NCBI GenBank assembly: GCA_963665915.2
Contig: CAXXSG010000004.1
Coordinates: 248,001 to 312,000 of the forward strand
DNA: 64,000 nucleotides
Origin: JAFGRU01 sp963665915
Lineage (GTDB): Bacteria > Desulfobacterota > Desulfuromonadia > Desulfuromonadales > JAAYDE01
Reading direction: 5' to 3'
Position 1 is the first letter of the stretch. Each line of letters opens with the position of its first letter. A model generated the notes under the pieces. It was given only the letters and a program-made list of their open reading frames with translations. It searched no databases and was not told where the DNA came from. Positions 1 to 8,665 of this stretch are shown here, piece after piece. Made by a program: the position numbers and the translations under genes.

Positions 1-924
1 GTCTTCTACTATCTCGTCCCCTACCCCAACCAGCGCCTCGTCTGGTCCAATTTCCGCTCGCCCCTGGTGTGGGACGTCTTCGCGGTCAGCACCTACCTGA
101 TCGTCAGCCTCATCTTTTTCTACGTCGGTCTCCTCCCTGACCTGGCCGTGGCCCGCCGCCGCCTGAGCGGCATCATGAAACACGTTTTCCGGGTCCTCTC
201 CCTCGGCTGGCTAGGGACCTTCCGGCAGTGGAAACAGTACAACAGGCTCTATCTCTTTCTGGCCGCTTTTGCCACCCCCCTGGTCGCTTCGGTCCACTCC
301 ATCGTCTCCTGGGACTTCGCTGTGAGCATCATCCCCGGCTGGCACACCACCATTTTCGCCCCCTATTTCGTGGCCGGCGCCATCTTTTCCGGCGTCGCCA
401 TGGTCATAACCCTGGTGATTCCCCTGCGCAAAATGCTGGGCCTGGATCAATACATCACCATCGATCATTTTGAAGCGATCTCGAAAATCCTCCTGTTCAC
501 CTCGCTGATTATCTCGGTCACCTATGTGACCGAATATTTCCTCGCCTTCTACAGCGGCAATCAGTTCGAGATCGCCCAGTACATGTATCGACTGACCGGG
601 GACTACTGGCCCCTCTTCGGGATCATGGTTCTCTGCAACTGTCTCATCCCCCTGGCCCTCTGCTTCAAAAAGCTGCGCCGCAACCTCACGTTTCTATTCG
701 TCGTGGCGATCATGGTCAATATCGGCATGTGGGTGGAACGCTTCGTTCTTATCGTCGCTTCCCTGGCCCACGATTACGATCCCTATGCCTGGGGAACCTA
801 TACCCCCTCTTTTGTGGAGATTGGGATCACCATCGGCTCGTTCGGCCTCTTCTTCCTTCTTTTCCTCATCTTTTCCCGGACCCTGCCGGTGCTTTCGATT
901 ACCGAACTCAAGGAGCATCTATGA
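1..924 (+). CDS. actC: Alternative complex III quinol-binding membrane subunit ActC (NrfD family), 5' end outside window
   Basis: The reading frame is open from base 1, so the gene begins upstream of the window; 307 residues remain of a family usually about 450 long. It is a polytopic membrane protein of the NrfD/PsrC family with at least six hydrophobic spans. A segment near the window start, PNQRLVWSNFRSPLVWD, is typical of ActC. In alternative complex III, ActC oxidises menaquinol and passes electrons to the FeS/heme subunits ActA and ActB, which would lie upstream. The stop codon overlaps the ATG of actD (ATGA), indicating translational coupling. The internal GTG at 67 is not a credible start because the conserved frame runs through it. 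A different NrfD-type complex cannot be excluded without the upstream genes, but the actD and actF neighbours support this call. Confidence 0.85.
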   Translation, partial: VFYYLVPYPNQRLVWSNFRSPLVWDVFAVSTYLIVSLIFFYVGLLPDLAVARRRLSGIMKHVFRVLSLGWLGTFRQWKQYNRLYLFLAAFATPLVASVHSIVSWDFAVSIIPGWHTTIFAPYFVAGAIFSGVAMVITLVIPLRKMLGLDQYITIDHFEAISKILLFTSLIISVTYVTEYFLAFYSGNQFEIAQYMYRLTGDYWPLFGIMVLCNCLIPLALCFKKLRRNLTFLFVVAIMVNIGMWVERFVLIVASLAHDYDPYAWGTYTPSFVEIGITIGSFGLFFLLFLIFSRTLPVLSITELKEHL

Positions 925-1370
925 TGGATGAAACTTTCCATTTCGATAATTCCGATGAGTTTCTCGGCCGCCTCAAGGAACTGGTCGCTCAGGGGATTGA
1001 TCCGAAAAAGATCCGCGTGAGGATGCCCTATTATCTCCCTGAAGCGGAAGAGATCATCGACCGCAAGCTGGGCCTGCTTCGTTACTTCGCCCTTTTCGGC
1101 GCTCTGGCAGGATTTATCGGGGGGCTCGGTTTCACCATCTTCACGGCCCTCGACTGGCCGCTGAACACCGGCGGGAAACCGATCGTTTCTCTCCCGCCGT
1201 TCCTGATTATCGCCTATCTGATGACGATCCTTTTCGGCTCCCTGTTCACCCTTGCGGGCTTTCTACTTCTTTCCCGCCTTCCCAGCATCGATGCCATTCT
1301 CGGCGAGGAGGAATTTGAAAACAGTTTCATCATCCAGATCGGCAACGAGGCAACAAAATGGAAACTCTGA
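921..1370 (+). CDS. actD: Alternative complex III subunit ActD (DUF3341 family)
   Basis: A 149-residue protein with a soluble N-terminal part (about residues 1-50) followed by two transmembrane helices (about 55-80 and 95-118) in the arrangement of ActD. The N-terminal part contains YLPEAEEIIDRKLGLLRYF just before the first helix. ActD is a small structural subunit that packs against ActC in the membrane. I chose ATG 921 because it overlaps the actC stop; a second ATG at 924 is equally possible. The 3' end overlaps actF by 13 bases. ActE, the monoheme cytochrome usually encoded between actD and actF, is missing from this position. Confidence 0.85.
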   Translation: MMDETFHFDNSDEFLGRLKELVAQGIDPKKIRVRMPYYLPEAEEIIDRKLGLLRYFALFGALAGFIGGLGFTIFTALDWPLNTGGKPIVSLPPFLIIAYLMTILFGSLFTLAGFLLLSRLPSIDAILGEEEFENSFIIQIGNEATKWKL

Positions 1371-2419
1371 AGCTTAAAGCGGGGAATTATTTCCTTTTGC
1401 TGCTCATCCTCGGTGCCGCCCTGGCGCTGGTGGAATTTGCAGGACTGGCTGAAAGCCGTGGCGCCCTTCTCCTTGCCCTCGCCTTCTGGTCGTGCCTGAT
1501 CCAGGGGAGCATCGCCGCGGCCGCAGCCACTGAAGCGATCCAGGGGAAATGGATCGCCACCCTGAGACGCGAGCTTCTTTCCGTCTATCCGCTCCTCCTC
1601 TTCCTGGCTTTAGCCTTTTTACTCCTCTGGCCGCGGACGTCCATCTATCCCTGGCACGAGCACCCCAATTTCTGGCTGAATACAGAGTTTTTCATTTTCC
1701 GCAATGTTGTCGTCCTGCTGGCGGTGTTCGTAACGGCACGGCTCTATGTGGTGCGCTCGCTGCGCCAGGACCCGTCGAGGGTCAAGTACGCCATCATTTA
1801 TCTCTCGGTCTTCACCCTGTCCCAGTTCCTGATCGCCTTCGACTGGATCATGCCGCTGGAATATCCCTGGCTCAGCTCCCTGTTCGGTTTCTATTTCATG
1901 GTCGAAGCAATCTTCGCCGGGTTTGCGCTGGCCACCATCAATCTCTTTTTCCAGTACCGCTTCAAACTGCAGCAGGACCCCGTCGCAACCGCAAGGCATC
2001 AGGAAGACCTGGGAAGGCTCATGCTCGGCTTCAGCGTCCTCTGGGGCGGGTTCTTTTTCGCCCAGTTTCTGCTCATCTGGTACGGCAATATTCCCGAGGA
2101 GGCCAACTACATCGCCAGACGGATAGCTCCTCCTTACGTTGAACTGGGCTATATTTTTCTCGTTCTGACCTTTCTCGTCCCTTTCCTGGGCCTCATCCCG
2201 CGCTGGTGCAAACGCAATATATACATTCTCACCTTGATCGCAGCTTCCATTCTGACCGGAATTTTCCTCGAAAAAGTCCTTTTCATTCTGCCCGACGTGC
2301 AACTCCATCTCGGTATCGTCGTGCTGGAGATTTTCCTCATTTTCGCGGTCTGGCTGCTGACCATCCACAGCCGCAGTTTCCTTCTGCCGGACACCGGAAA
2401 GAGACCGGACGGAACCTGA
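1358..2419 (+). CDS. actF: Alternative complex III quinone-binding subunit ActF
   Basis: A 353-residue membrane protein with about ten hydrophobic spans. It is related to ActC/NrfD but carries the ActF-type pattern in its middle (YPWHEHPNFWLNTEFFIFRN, about residues 94-113, and a later LIAFDWIMPLEYPW). In alternative complex III this subunit is a second ActC-like membrane arm. The start ATG overlaps the end of actD, so actC, actD and actF form one translationally coupled operon. No actG follows; a tRNA-Arg gene begins 45 bases downstream. The complex is therefore a reduced version, unless actE is encoded elsewhere. Confidence 0.85.
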   Translation: METLKLKAGNYFLLLLILGAALALVEFAGLAESRGALLLALAFWSCLIQGSIAAAAATEAIQGKWIATLRRELLSVYPLLLFLALAFLLLWPRTSIYPWHEHPNFWLNTEFFIFRNVVVLLAVFVTARLYVVRSLRQDPSRVKYAIIYLSVFTLSQFLIAFDWIMPLEYPWLSSLFGFYFMVEAIFAGFALATINLFFQYRFKLQQDPVATARHQEDLGRLMLGFSVLWGGFFFAQFLLIWYGNIPEEANYIARRIAPPYVELGYIFLVLTFLVPFLGLIPRWCKRNIYILTLIAASILTGIFLEKVLFILPDVQLHLGIVVLEIFLIFAVWLLTIHSRSFLLPDTGKRPDGT

Positions 2420-2439
2420 ATTCATATTGCATAAGGACA

Positions 2440-2456
2440 GGAGATACGGTATAAAA
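2440..2456 (+). promoter_or_regulatory. Promoter-like element of tRNA-Arg copy 1
   Basis: The string GGAGATACGGTATAAAA lies 25 bases before the tRNA start and recurs with identical spacing before the second tRNA-Arg at 6227-6243. TATAAA is a plausible -10 element. Perfect conservation outside the tRNA body shows that the duplication included the promoter. Confidence 0.6.
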
Positions 2457-2464
2457 ACAAGCGA

Positions 2465-2541
2465 GCGCGATTAGCTCAGCTGGATAGAGTGTTGGCCTCC
2501 GAAGCCAAAGGTCGGGCGTTCGAGTCGCCCATCGCGCGCCA
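2465..2541 (+). tRNA. tRNA-Arg (anticodon CCG), copy 1
   Basis: A 77-base cloverleaf: the 7-bp acceptor stem GCGCGAT/ATCGCGC is perfect, the anticodon stem TTGGC/GCCAA encloses the loop CTCCGAA (anticodon CCG, reading CGG), and the T-arm contains GTTCGAGTC. CCA is encoded. It differs from the second copy at 6252 by one D-loop base (C versus T). A terminator hairpin follows directly. Confidence 0.97.
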
Positions 2542-2550
2542 AATAAAATC

Positions 2551-2582
2551 AAGGGGTTACGATTTTTTCGTAACCCCTTTTA
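2551..2582 (+). terminator. Rho-independent terminator after tRNA-Arg copy 1
   Basis: The inverted repeat AAGGGGTTACGA / TCGTAACCCCTT has a T-rich loop and is followed by a T run. It sits 9 bases past the tRNA CCA. Confidence 0.85.
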
Positions 2583-3263
2583 TCTTTGACTGTTTTTTAT
2601 TCCCAGCCTTATTTCCAGCGACCAGTTTAAATCAAGTCACACCAGCAGAGCCGGTGGTTTACTTAACCCCTCAATTAAAAGTTACCCGGCCTCCGGGTTG
2701 AACGGTTCCCTGTCCGGAAATGGCGATGGGCGCGAAGCCCGCCGTCAACAGAAAAAAACCAAGCCTACGTTTCTAATCTTGCCGGCAGACATCCGTTTTT
2801 CCTTGCCCTGAAAGAAAGCTATTATCTCCGGAAAAGATATTAATATTTTATGAATGCAAAATGAGATTTTTGTGTTATCTTGGGGGTTACGCAAAATTCA
2901 CTTTTACAAGCGCACCAACAACAAATGACACAAGGAAATAGGAGCAAAGGTTTACCCGGGACTATTTAGGTCCTGAAGGCTGTCCCTTCTAGAAGTTCCC
3001 ACCATTTTCGACAAAGCGTCCGCCCTCGCCCGACAAACCTTTTCATCTAAGCCGTTTGACCATTTGGATCGGTCTCGATTTGCGGCATTGAACGCTGATT
3101 TTTCCCGGCTTCAATGTTTTTCTTAAATCAACCAAATCGAAACCAAATAAAAGGAAGAGATACGTTGATGCCTCACAGGTATGCCGGTGTGGTGGATAAA
3201 ATCAATTGGAAGAAATAGAAACGTCAAAAAAATCAATCCAACAACAAAAAGGGAACAAGTCCG
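2583..3263 (+). other. Intergenic region upstream of EF-G
   Basis: About 680 bases without a convincing gene on either strand. The part near 2830-2880 is AT-rich. I see no clear riboswitch, tRNA or transposase remnant. A weak purine stretch (AAAAGGGAACAAG) before 3264 serves as the ribosome binding site of the EF-G gene. Confidence 0.4.
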
Positions 3264-5351
3264 ATGAAGTACAACATTGACAAAATACGCAACATTGGCA
3301 TCAGCGCCCATATCGATTCGGGGAAAACCACCCTGACCGAGAGGATTCTTTACTACACCAACCGCATCCATGCCATCCACGACGTCAAGGGCAAGGACGG
3401 GGTCGGAGCCACCATGGATTCCATGGAACTTGAGAAAGAACGGGGCATCACGATTGCCTCGGCAGCCACCTATTGCGAGTGGGATGAACATGAAATCAAT
3501 ATCATCGACACCCCCGGCCATGTCGATTTCACTATTGAAGTGGAACGCTCCCTTCGGGTCCTGGACGGGGCCGTCCTGGTTCTATGTTCGGTGGGAGGTG
3601 TTCAATCCCAGTCCATCACCGTGGACCGCCAGATGAAACGCTACCAGGTTCCCTGTGTGGTGTTTATCAACAAATGCGACCGCAGCGGCGCCAATCCGGA
3701 CCGGGTCATTGCCCACCTCCAGGAAAAACTTGGTCACAATCCCCTTCCGTTGCAGATGCCGATCGGGCTGGAAGCCGACTTTTCGGGAGTGGTGGACCTG
3801 ATCCAGATGAAAGCCCTCTATTTCGACGGCGACAATGGAGAAAAAGTTCGCAGCGAAGACATCCCCGCCGCCCTCTTGGACGAAGCCACAACACGACGGG
3901 CAAACCTGATCGAAACCGCAACGCTGTTTTGCGACGAACTGATGGAAGCCGTTCTGGAGGAACGGGAAATATCCGAGGAACTGCTTGTGGGCGCCTTGCG
4001 CAAAGGTACCCTGAGCCGGTCAATCACCCCTGTTCTGCTCGGCTCAGCCTATAAAAACAAAGGCGTTCAACCCCTTCTGAATGCGGTCACCTCGCTGCTG
4101 CCCTGCCCCAGGGACGTTATCAACGAAGCCCTTGACCTCAAACATGCGGAGCACCCTGCCCGACTTGTCCCGGAACTCGATCAACCGACGGTGTCCCTGG
4201 CCTTTAAGCTCGAAGACGGGCAGTACGGTCAGCTGACCTACATTCGCGTCTACCAGGGAGCCCTGCGTAAAGGGGACACGGTGGTCAACGTCCGCACCGG
4301 AAAGAAAATCAAAATCGGTCGTCTGGTACGCATGCATGCCAACCAGAGGGAAGATATCGATAGTATACCTGCCGGCTTCATCGGCGCTCTGTTCGGCGTC
4401 GACTGCTCTTCGGGTGACACCTTTGTCTCTCCCGGACTGAATCTGACCATGACCAGCATGTTCGTACCCGAACCGGTCATTTCCCTGGCAATCGTGCCCG
4501 AGGACAACAAATCCGAGATCAACATGGCCAAGGCACTCAATCGTTTCACCAAGGAAGACCCGACATTCCGCACCCACGTCAGCGAAGAAACCAGGGAAAC
4601 CATCATCTCCGGGATGGGCGAACTGCACCTCGAGGTCTATATCGAACGCATGAAGCGTGAATACAATGCCACGGTTGCCAGCGGAACACCCCGTGTCGCC
4701 TACCGCGAAACCATCACTCAAAAAGCTGAATTCAACCACACCCATAAAAAACAGTCCGGGGGTGCAGGACAATTCGGTCGAGTCGCCGGTTTCATGGAAC
4801 CGGTGGCAGACCAGGAGTTCGTTTTTGAGAACCGCATTACCGGCGGCTCCATTCCCACCCAATACATCTCGGCCTGCGAAAAAGGATTTTTTAACTGCAT
4901 GAGCAAAGGCCCAAAATTGGGCTTTCCGGTCACCGGCGTCAAAGTCTGTATCAACGACGGAGCCTCCCACAGTGTTGACTCATCGGATATGGCTTTTCAG
5001 GCTGCTGCCCGAGGCGCCTTCATCGACGCCTTCGGCCGGGCCAAACCCGTCATCCAGGAGCCGATCATGAAGGTGGTTGTGGAAACCCCGACCGAGTTCC
5101 AGGGCAACGTGATGGGGGCTCTGAATCAGCGTCGCGGCTTGATTGTCGGCACCCAGGATGAAGGCGTGATGTGTGCCGTGGAAGCGCAGATCCCTCTGGC
5201 CGAAATGTTCGGTTTTTCCACTGTATTGCGTTCGCTTACCCAGGGAAAAGCCCAGTTCACCATGGAATTCAACAGCTACCGTCAAGTGCCTCAATCCATT
5301 GCGGAAGAGATTGCCAAAAAAATCCAGGAGGAGAAAGAAAAGGCGGCTTGA
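3264..5351 (+). CDS. fusA: Elongation factor G paralogue (EF-G1/mitochondrial-like type)
   Basis: A 695-residue translational GTPase of full length that catalyses ribosomal translocation or ribosome recycling with GTP. G motifs are intact: AHIDSGKT (G1), DTPGHVDF (G3) and NKCD (G4), followed by domain II, the domain III-V region and a typical EF-G C-terminus. The switch I stretch (HDVKGKDGVGATMDSMELE) and the AHIDSGKT variant of AHVDAGKT are characteristic of the spdEFG/mtEFG lineage rather than the canonical str-operon copy. No rpsL, rpsG or tuf genes adjoin it, so it is probably a second EF-G in this genome. It lies between two duplicated tRNA-Arg genes and is followed after 116 bases by a small ATPase gene in the same orientation. 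Confidence 0.93.
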   Translation: MKYNIDKIRNIGISAHIDSGKTTLTERILYYTNRIHAIHDVKGKDGVGATMDSMELEKERGITIASAATYCEWDEHEINIIDTPGHVDFTIEVERSLRVLDGAVLVLCSVGGVQSQSITVDRQMKRYQVPCVVFINKCDRSGANPDRVIAHLQEKLGHNPLPLQMPIGLEADFSGVVDLIQMKALYFDGDNGEKVRSEDIPAALLDEATTRRANLIETATLFCDELMEAVLEEREISEELLVGALRKGTLSRSITPVLLGSAYKNKGVQPLLNAVTSLLPCPRDVINEALDLKHAEHPARLVPELDQPTVSLAFKLEDGQYGQLTYIRVYQGALRKGDTVVNVRTGKKIKIGRLVRMHANQREDIDSIPAGFIGALFGVDCSSGDTFVSPGLNLTMTSMFVPEPVISLAIVPEDNKSEINMAKALNRFTKEDPTFRTHVSEETRETIISGMGELHLEVYIERMKREYNATVASGTPRVAYRETITQKAEFNHTHKKQSGGAGQFGRVAGFMEPVADQEFVFENRITGGSIPTQYISACEKGFFNCMSKGPKLGFPVTGVKVCINDGASHSVDSSDMAFQAAARGAFIDAFGRAKPVIQEPIMKVVVETPTEFQGNVMGALNQRRGLIVGTQDEGVMCAVEAQIPLAEMFGFSTVLRSLTQGKAQFTMEFNSYRQVPQSIAEEIAKKIQEEKEKAA

Positions 5352-5467
5352 TTCACTGACAGATACCAATATCTCCTTGAAAAAAAGTGCTGTAAAAGGA
5401 TTATCAAATGACCCGTTTCATTTCCGGAAAAGAAACCGTCATTCAACTTAGGGAAAGGAATCTGACC

Positions 5468-6172
5468 ATGCTCAAGCTGGATTTGACCATGCGCAACCCG
5501 TTACGCCTCATCAACAACGTAAAGGATGGGCTGCTTGCGCCCGGTGATTTCGGCGCCGTACTGTCTCGCAGCGGCGGGGGAAAAACGGCACTGACGGTTC
5601 AGATCGCCATGAATGCTCTCCTGCAAAGCAAAAACGTCCTCCATCTCAGCCTGACGGACCCTGTGGAAAAGGTGAACCTCTGGTACCAGGAGCTATTAAC
5701 CCAGATAGCCAGTCAATATAGCGAAACCCGGATCAAGCAGCTTTGGGATATCCTGTTGCCTCATCGCCTGATCATGACATTTTGCGCCCAGGCCTTCACT
5801 GTCGCAACACTGGAAGAACGCTTGAACGACCTGTCCGAGCAGAACATTTTTATCCCTGAGATACTGGTTATCGACGGATTCAGTTTCGATAGCGATTGTC
5901 GCCCGATATTAAGCCAATTGAAAAATCTTGCCGAACAGCGACGGTTCCATATCTGGTTCACTATCACCACCCACCGCCATGAAACGCCCGCCCAAAACGG
6001 CTTTCCGGTCCAATTGGACAATCTGACGGACCTCTTTAAAACCATTCTGCAGCTCAAATCGGGAGAAGGACCGGTAGATATCCGCACATTGAAACAACCG
6101 GGAGAAACCAATCCCAAAACTAATCTGGTTCTCGACCCGAATACTCTGCTGATCCAGAATTTGACAAATTGA
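5468..6172 (+). CDS. RecA/DnaB-fold P-loop ATPase of unknown role
   Basis: A 234-residue soluble protein. The Walker A-like loop is LSRSGGGKTALTVQIA (about residues 32-47). A hydrophobic strand ending in aspartate, EILVIDGFSFD near residue 135, is a plausible Walker B. The spacing resembles single-domain RecA-superfamily ATPases (KaiC/DnaB-like). I chose ATG 5468 because GGAAAGGAATC precedes it at good spacing; an in-frame ATG at 5408 would add 20 residues lacking similarity to the fold. It lies downstream of EF-G, possibly co-transcribed, which might suggest a translation-linked or stress role, but nothing in the sequence shows the substrate. Confidence 0.6.
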   Translation: MLKLDLTMRNPLRLINNVKDGLLAPGDFGAVLSRSGGGKTALTVQIAMNALLQSKNVLHLSLTDPVEKVNLWYQELLTQIASQYSETRIKQLWDILLPHRLIMTFCAQAFTVATLEERLNDLSEQNIFIPEILVIDGFSFDSDCRPILSQLKNLAEQRRFHIWFTITTHRHETPAQNGFPVQLDNLTDLFKTILQLKSGEGPVDIRTLKQPGETNPKTNLVLDPNTLLIQNLTN

Positions 6173-6226
6173 GTGACATCCAACACGGAGGAATTCCGGG
6201 GCGGACCAAGTCAGGTCATAAAAACG

Positions 6227-6243
6227 GGAGATACGGTATAAAA
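6227..6243 (+). promoter_or_regulatory. Promoter-like element of tRNA-Arg copy 2
   Basis: Identical to the 17-base element at 2440-2456 and placed at the same 25-base distance from the tRNA start; it contains TATAAA. Confidence 0.6.
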
Positions 6244-6251
6244 GCAGGTGA

Positions 6252-6328
6252 GCGCGATTAGCTCAGTTGGATAGAGTGTTGGCCTCCGAAGCCAAAGGTC
6301 GGGCGTTCGAGTCGCCCATCGCGCGCCA
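6252..6328 (+). tRNA. tRNA-Arg (anticodon CCG), copy 2
   Basis: A 77-base tRNA nearly identical to the one at 2465-2541, with the same acceptor, anticodon (CCG) and T-arms and encoded CCA. Its 5' flank is also duplicated, but the 3' terminator sequence is different, so the duplication ends at the tRNA 3' end. Confidence 0.97.
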
Positions 6329-6332
6329 TAAA

Positions 6333-6374
6333 AAAAAAGGGACTTAGCTCATAATTGGGCAAGTCCCTTTTTTT
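6333..6374 (+). terminator. Terminator after tRNA-Arg copy 2
   Basis: AAAGGGACTT pairs with AAGTCCCTTT across a 15-base loop and is followed by a run of T. It probably also serves the minus-strand molybdoenzyme gene converging from the right. Confidence 0.8.
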
Positions 6375-6419
6375 CAATCTCAATTCGGGCACAATTTCGG
6401 GAACAGTATTTTATCGCTG

Positions 6420-8663
6420 TCATTTTTTTGGAGGGTCGGGGACATCCTCCCCACATGGCCGAATGCGGCAGCGCAGATACTCCCCTTTCAATGGCCAGCC
6501 GCCGGACAGTGCATCACACTTGTCCGGTTCGTCGTCTGTGGTCACGTTGATGTTGGCTTTCCACAAACCGTGCAAACCGGGCGCCTCCCCAGGCTGCTCC
6601 GGAAACCACCAGCCATGCTGGGTGACAATATAGTGAGGATCAAAGGCCGTACTGAGCCGCGCCCGGTGCCGAACCCGGCCGACGGGGCTCTCGATCCAGA
6701 CCCAGTCGCCGTCGTTGATACCTTGCCGCCGCGCCACATCCACGTGAATCTCGACGATGGGATCACGCTGCTGCTTCCTGAACCCCTCCACATGACGAAA
6801 CTCACTGTGGTGATAGGGCATAAACCGCACCCCGCTGATGTTCAGCAGGGGATAGGCCCGCCGGACCTCTTCGGGAATGTCGGGCTCAGTGTAGTGAGGC
6901 AGGGGATCGTAACCCAGCTTCTCCAGAATAGTACAACTCAGCTCCACCTTGCCGGATGGCGTTGCCAGCCCCGGAGAACGGCAGCGGCCCGCCTGGGGCT
7001 TTTCCCCCACCCAGCGCTTTTCATGTACAAACGCCTCCAACGTCTCGCAGCCATGCTCCGCCATGATCTCCGAGATACGATACTCCCACAGGGCGGTGAA
7101 CGTCGGCCACGGCCAATCATCCTCCTGCCCAAGACGCAGCCCCAACTCACGCCAGAAAGCATAGTCATCGAGCCGCTCGTAGCGTCCCGGCACCACTGGG
7201 GGGACGGCCGTTTCCCCGAGCTGCACCAAGGGATACCCGCCCACCGACGAGAAATTGCCCATGTCCGGACGCTCCAACCAGCAGGCAGCCGGCAGGACAT
7301 AGTCAGAGAGCTGCGCGGTCGGCGTCCAGGTTATGTCAAAAGTCACCAGCAGTTCCGTCGCCAACATGGCGTCATGAACGAGCTTGGTATTGGCGTAAGA
7401 AAGCAGGGGATTGCTGCATGAGGAAATCAGGGCTTTGACGGGGTACGGCTTTTCCGTCAGCATCGCCCGAAAAACACTCGGAGCATGGGCACAGGAATGC
7501 AAATTGACCGCTGCGGAATGCCGCTCTCCCCAGACCCGCCGCATCTGCTCCTCCATCAGCTCCCAGCCCGGGTAGCCGCTGAAGCGAAAGCGGTCGCTGC
7601 CCAGTTGTTTGGCGCGCTGTTCCGGCCCCAGACGCTCGTTCGCCTCCATGACCACATCCGGCAAAAACCCCGGACATGGGCCGGCGATCAGGTCCCCTCC
7701 CGGCACATCGATACTGCCCACAATCGCACGCAGCAGATTGATAGCGCGGATGCCCTGAATACTGTTCGGCGCACTGTGTTCGACCGCCACCCCGATGGTC
7801 ATGACGGATGGCTGGTTGGCTGCATAAAAACGCGCTATCTCACGGATCTGTACGGGCGTCAACCCGACCTTCTCCGCTACCGCTTCCGGGGCAAACTGCG
7901 CCGCCCGGGTGCGCAACTCGTCAAAACCGTGCGTGAACAACGTCACAAATTCGCGGTCGTACAGATTTTCCTCGATGATCACGTGAATCATCGCCATCGC
8001 CAGCAATGTATCACTGCCCGGACGGAGCTGAACCCAGATATCGGCCTGGCGGGACGGCTCCGTGCAACGCGGGTCGATGACCATCGTGCGCATGCCTTCG
8101 GCTTTGGCCTTCTGGAAACTGTTCCAGGTCGAGGGGCCCCCTTCGTGCGCGTTGCGCCCCCACAACACCGTCATGCGGGTCGTGCCCGGACGCCGGTCCG
8201 AGACCAGATGCCCCCCGAAGGTGCTGAACCACACCAGAGCCCTGGGCGCGTAGCAGATGGTAATCACCCCAAAGCGATTGGGGCTGCCGAACAGGTTCAT
8301 AAAGCGCGTCTTCGCGAACTCCGCGCCGCCACGGCCGGTCCCGGAGCTGGTGGCCACCGCTTCCGCACCATAGCGTTCCCGGATGTCCGCCAAACGCTCC
8401 CCGATCTCGTCCAGCGCCTGCTTCCAGGAGATCTGTTCCCAGCGGTTCTCACCCCGTTGCCCCTTGCGTTTGAGCGGGAAAGAGAGACGGAAGGGGTGCT
8501 CCTGATACTCCTTGGCCAGGGTCGGGCGCACACAGAAGCCTCCAGGAACCACCGGCGCCGACGTATCCACGGTAACCCGCTGCACCTGATTGTTCTCGAC
8601 ATACACCTTCATGGCGCAGCCCTTGCTGGTGCAGAAATAACAGCTACTGAGTTTGACCTCCAC
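6420..8663 (-). CDS. Acetylene-hydratase-like molybdopterin/tungstopterin oxidoreductase
   Basis: A 747-residue member of the DMSO reductase superfamily without a Tat signal, so cytoplasmic. Four N-terminal cysteines (C8, C11, C16, C44; spacing CX2CX4C) should hold a 4Fe-4S cluster. Cys137 in VITICYAP aligns with the metal-ligating cysteine of Pelobacter acetylene hydratase (compared from memory). Long stretches also match that enzyme: RWEQISWKQALDEI, RFMNLFGSPN, LRAIVGS, TEKPYPVKA and WTPTAQLSDYVLPA. The catalytic aspartate that follows the second cluster cysteine in acetylene hydratase is threonine here, so hydration of acetylene is not expected. I chose GTG 8663 because GAAGGG lies 6 bases upstream; a TTG at 8669 overlapping the preceding stop would add two residues. 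It is the last gene of a cluster with trp-like enzymes. Substrate unknown. Confidence 0.85.
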   Translation of the reverse strand: MEVKLSSCYFCTSKGCAMKVYVENNQVQRVTVDTSAPVVPGGFCVRPTLAKEYQEHPFRLSFPLKRKGQRGENRWEQISWKQALDEIGERLADIRERYGAEAVATSSGTGRGGAEFAKTRFMNLFGSPNRFGVITICYAPRALVWFSTFGGHLVSDRRPGTTRMTVLWGRNAHEGGPSTWNSFQKAKAEGMRTMVIDPRCTEPSRQADIWVQLRPGSDTLLAMAMIHVIIEENLYDREFVTLFTHGFDELRTRAAQFAPEAVAEKVGLTPVQIREIARFYAANQPSVMTIGVAVEHSAPNSIQGIRAINLLRAIVGSIDVPGGDLIAGPCPGFLPDVVMEANERLGPEQRAKQLGSDRFRFSGYPGWELMEEQMRRVWGERHSAAVNLHSCAHAPSVFRAMLTEKPYPVKALISSCSNPLLSYANTKLVHDAMLATELLVTFDITWTPTAQLSDYVLPAACWLERPDMGNFSSVGGYPLVQLGETAVPPVVPGRYERLDDYAFWRELGLRLGQEDDWPWPTFTALWEYRISEIMAEHGCETLEAFVHEKRWVGEKPQAGRCRSPGLATPSGKVELSCTILEKLGYDPLPHYTEPDIPEEVRRAYPLLNISGVRFMPYHHSEFRHVEGFRKQQRDPIVEIHVDVARRQGINDGDWVWIESPVGRVRHRARLSTAFDPHYIVTQHGWWFPEQPGEAPGLHGLWKANINVTTDDEPDKCDALSGGWPLKGEYLRCRIRPCGEDVPDPPKK

Positions 8664-8665
8664 GC

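Noticed and set aside
4044..4970. 308-codon frame antisense to EF-G
   Set aside because: Shadow frame over a strongly conserved gene.
2440..6328. Prophage or integrative element at tRNA-Arg
   Set aside because: No integrase or phage genes; the duplication covers promoter plus whole tRNA rather than a 3' att core.
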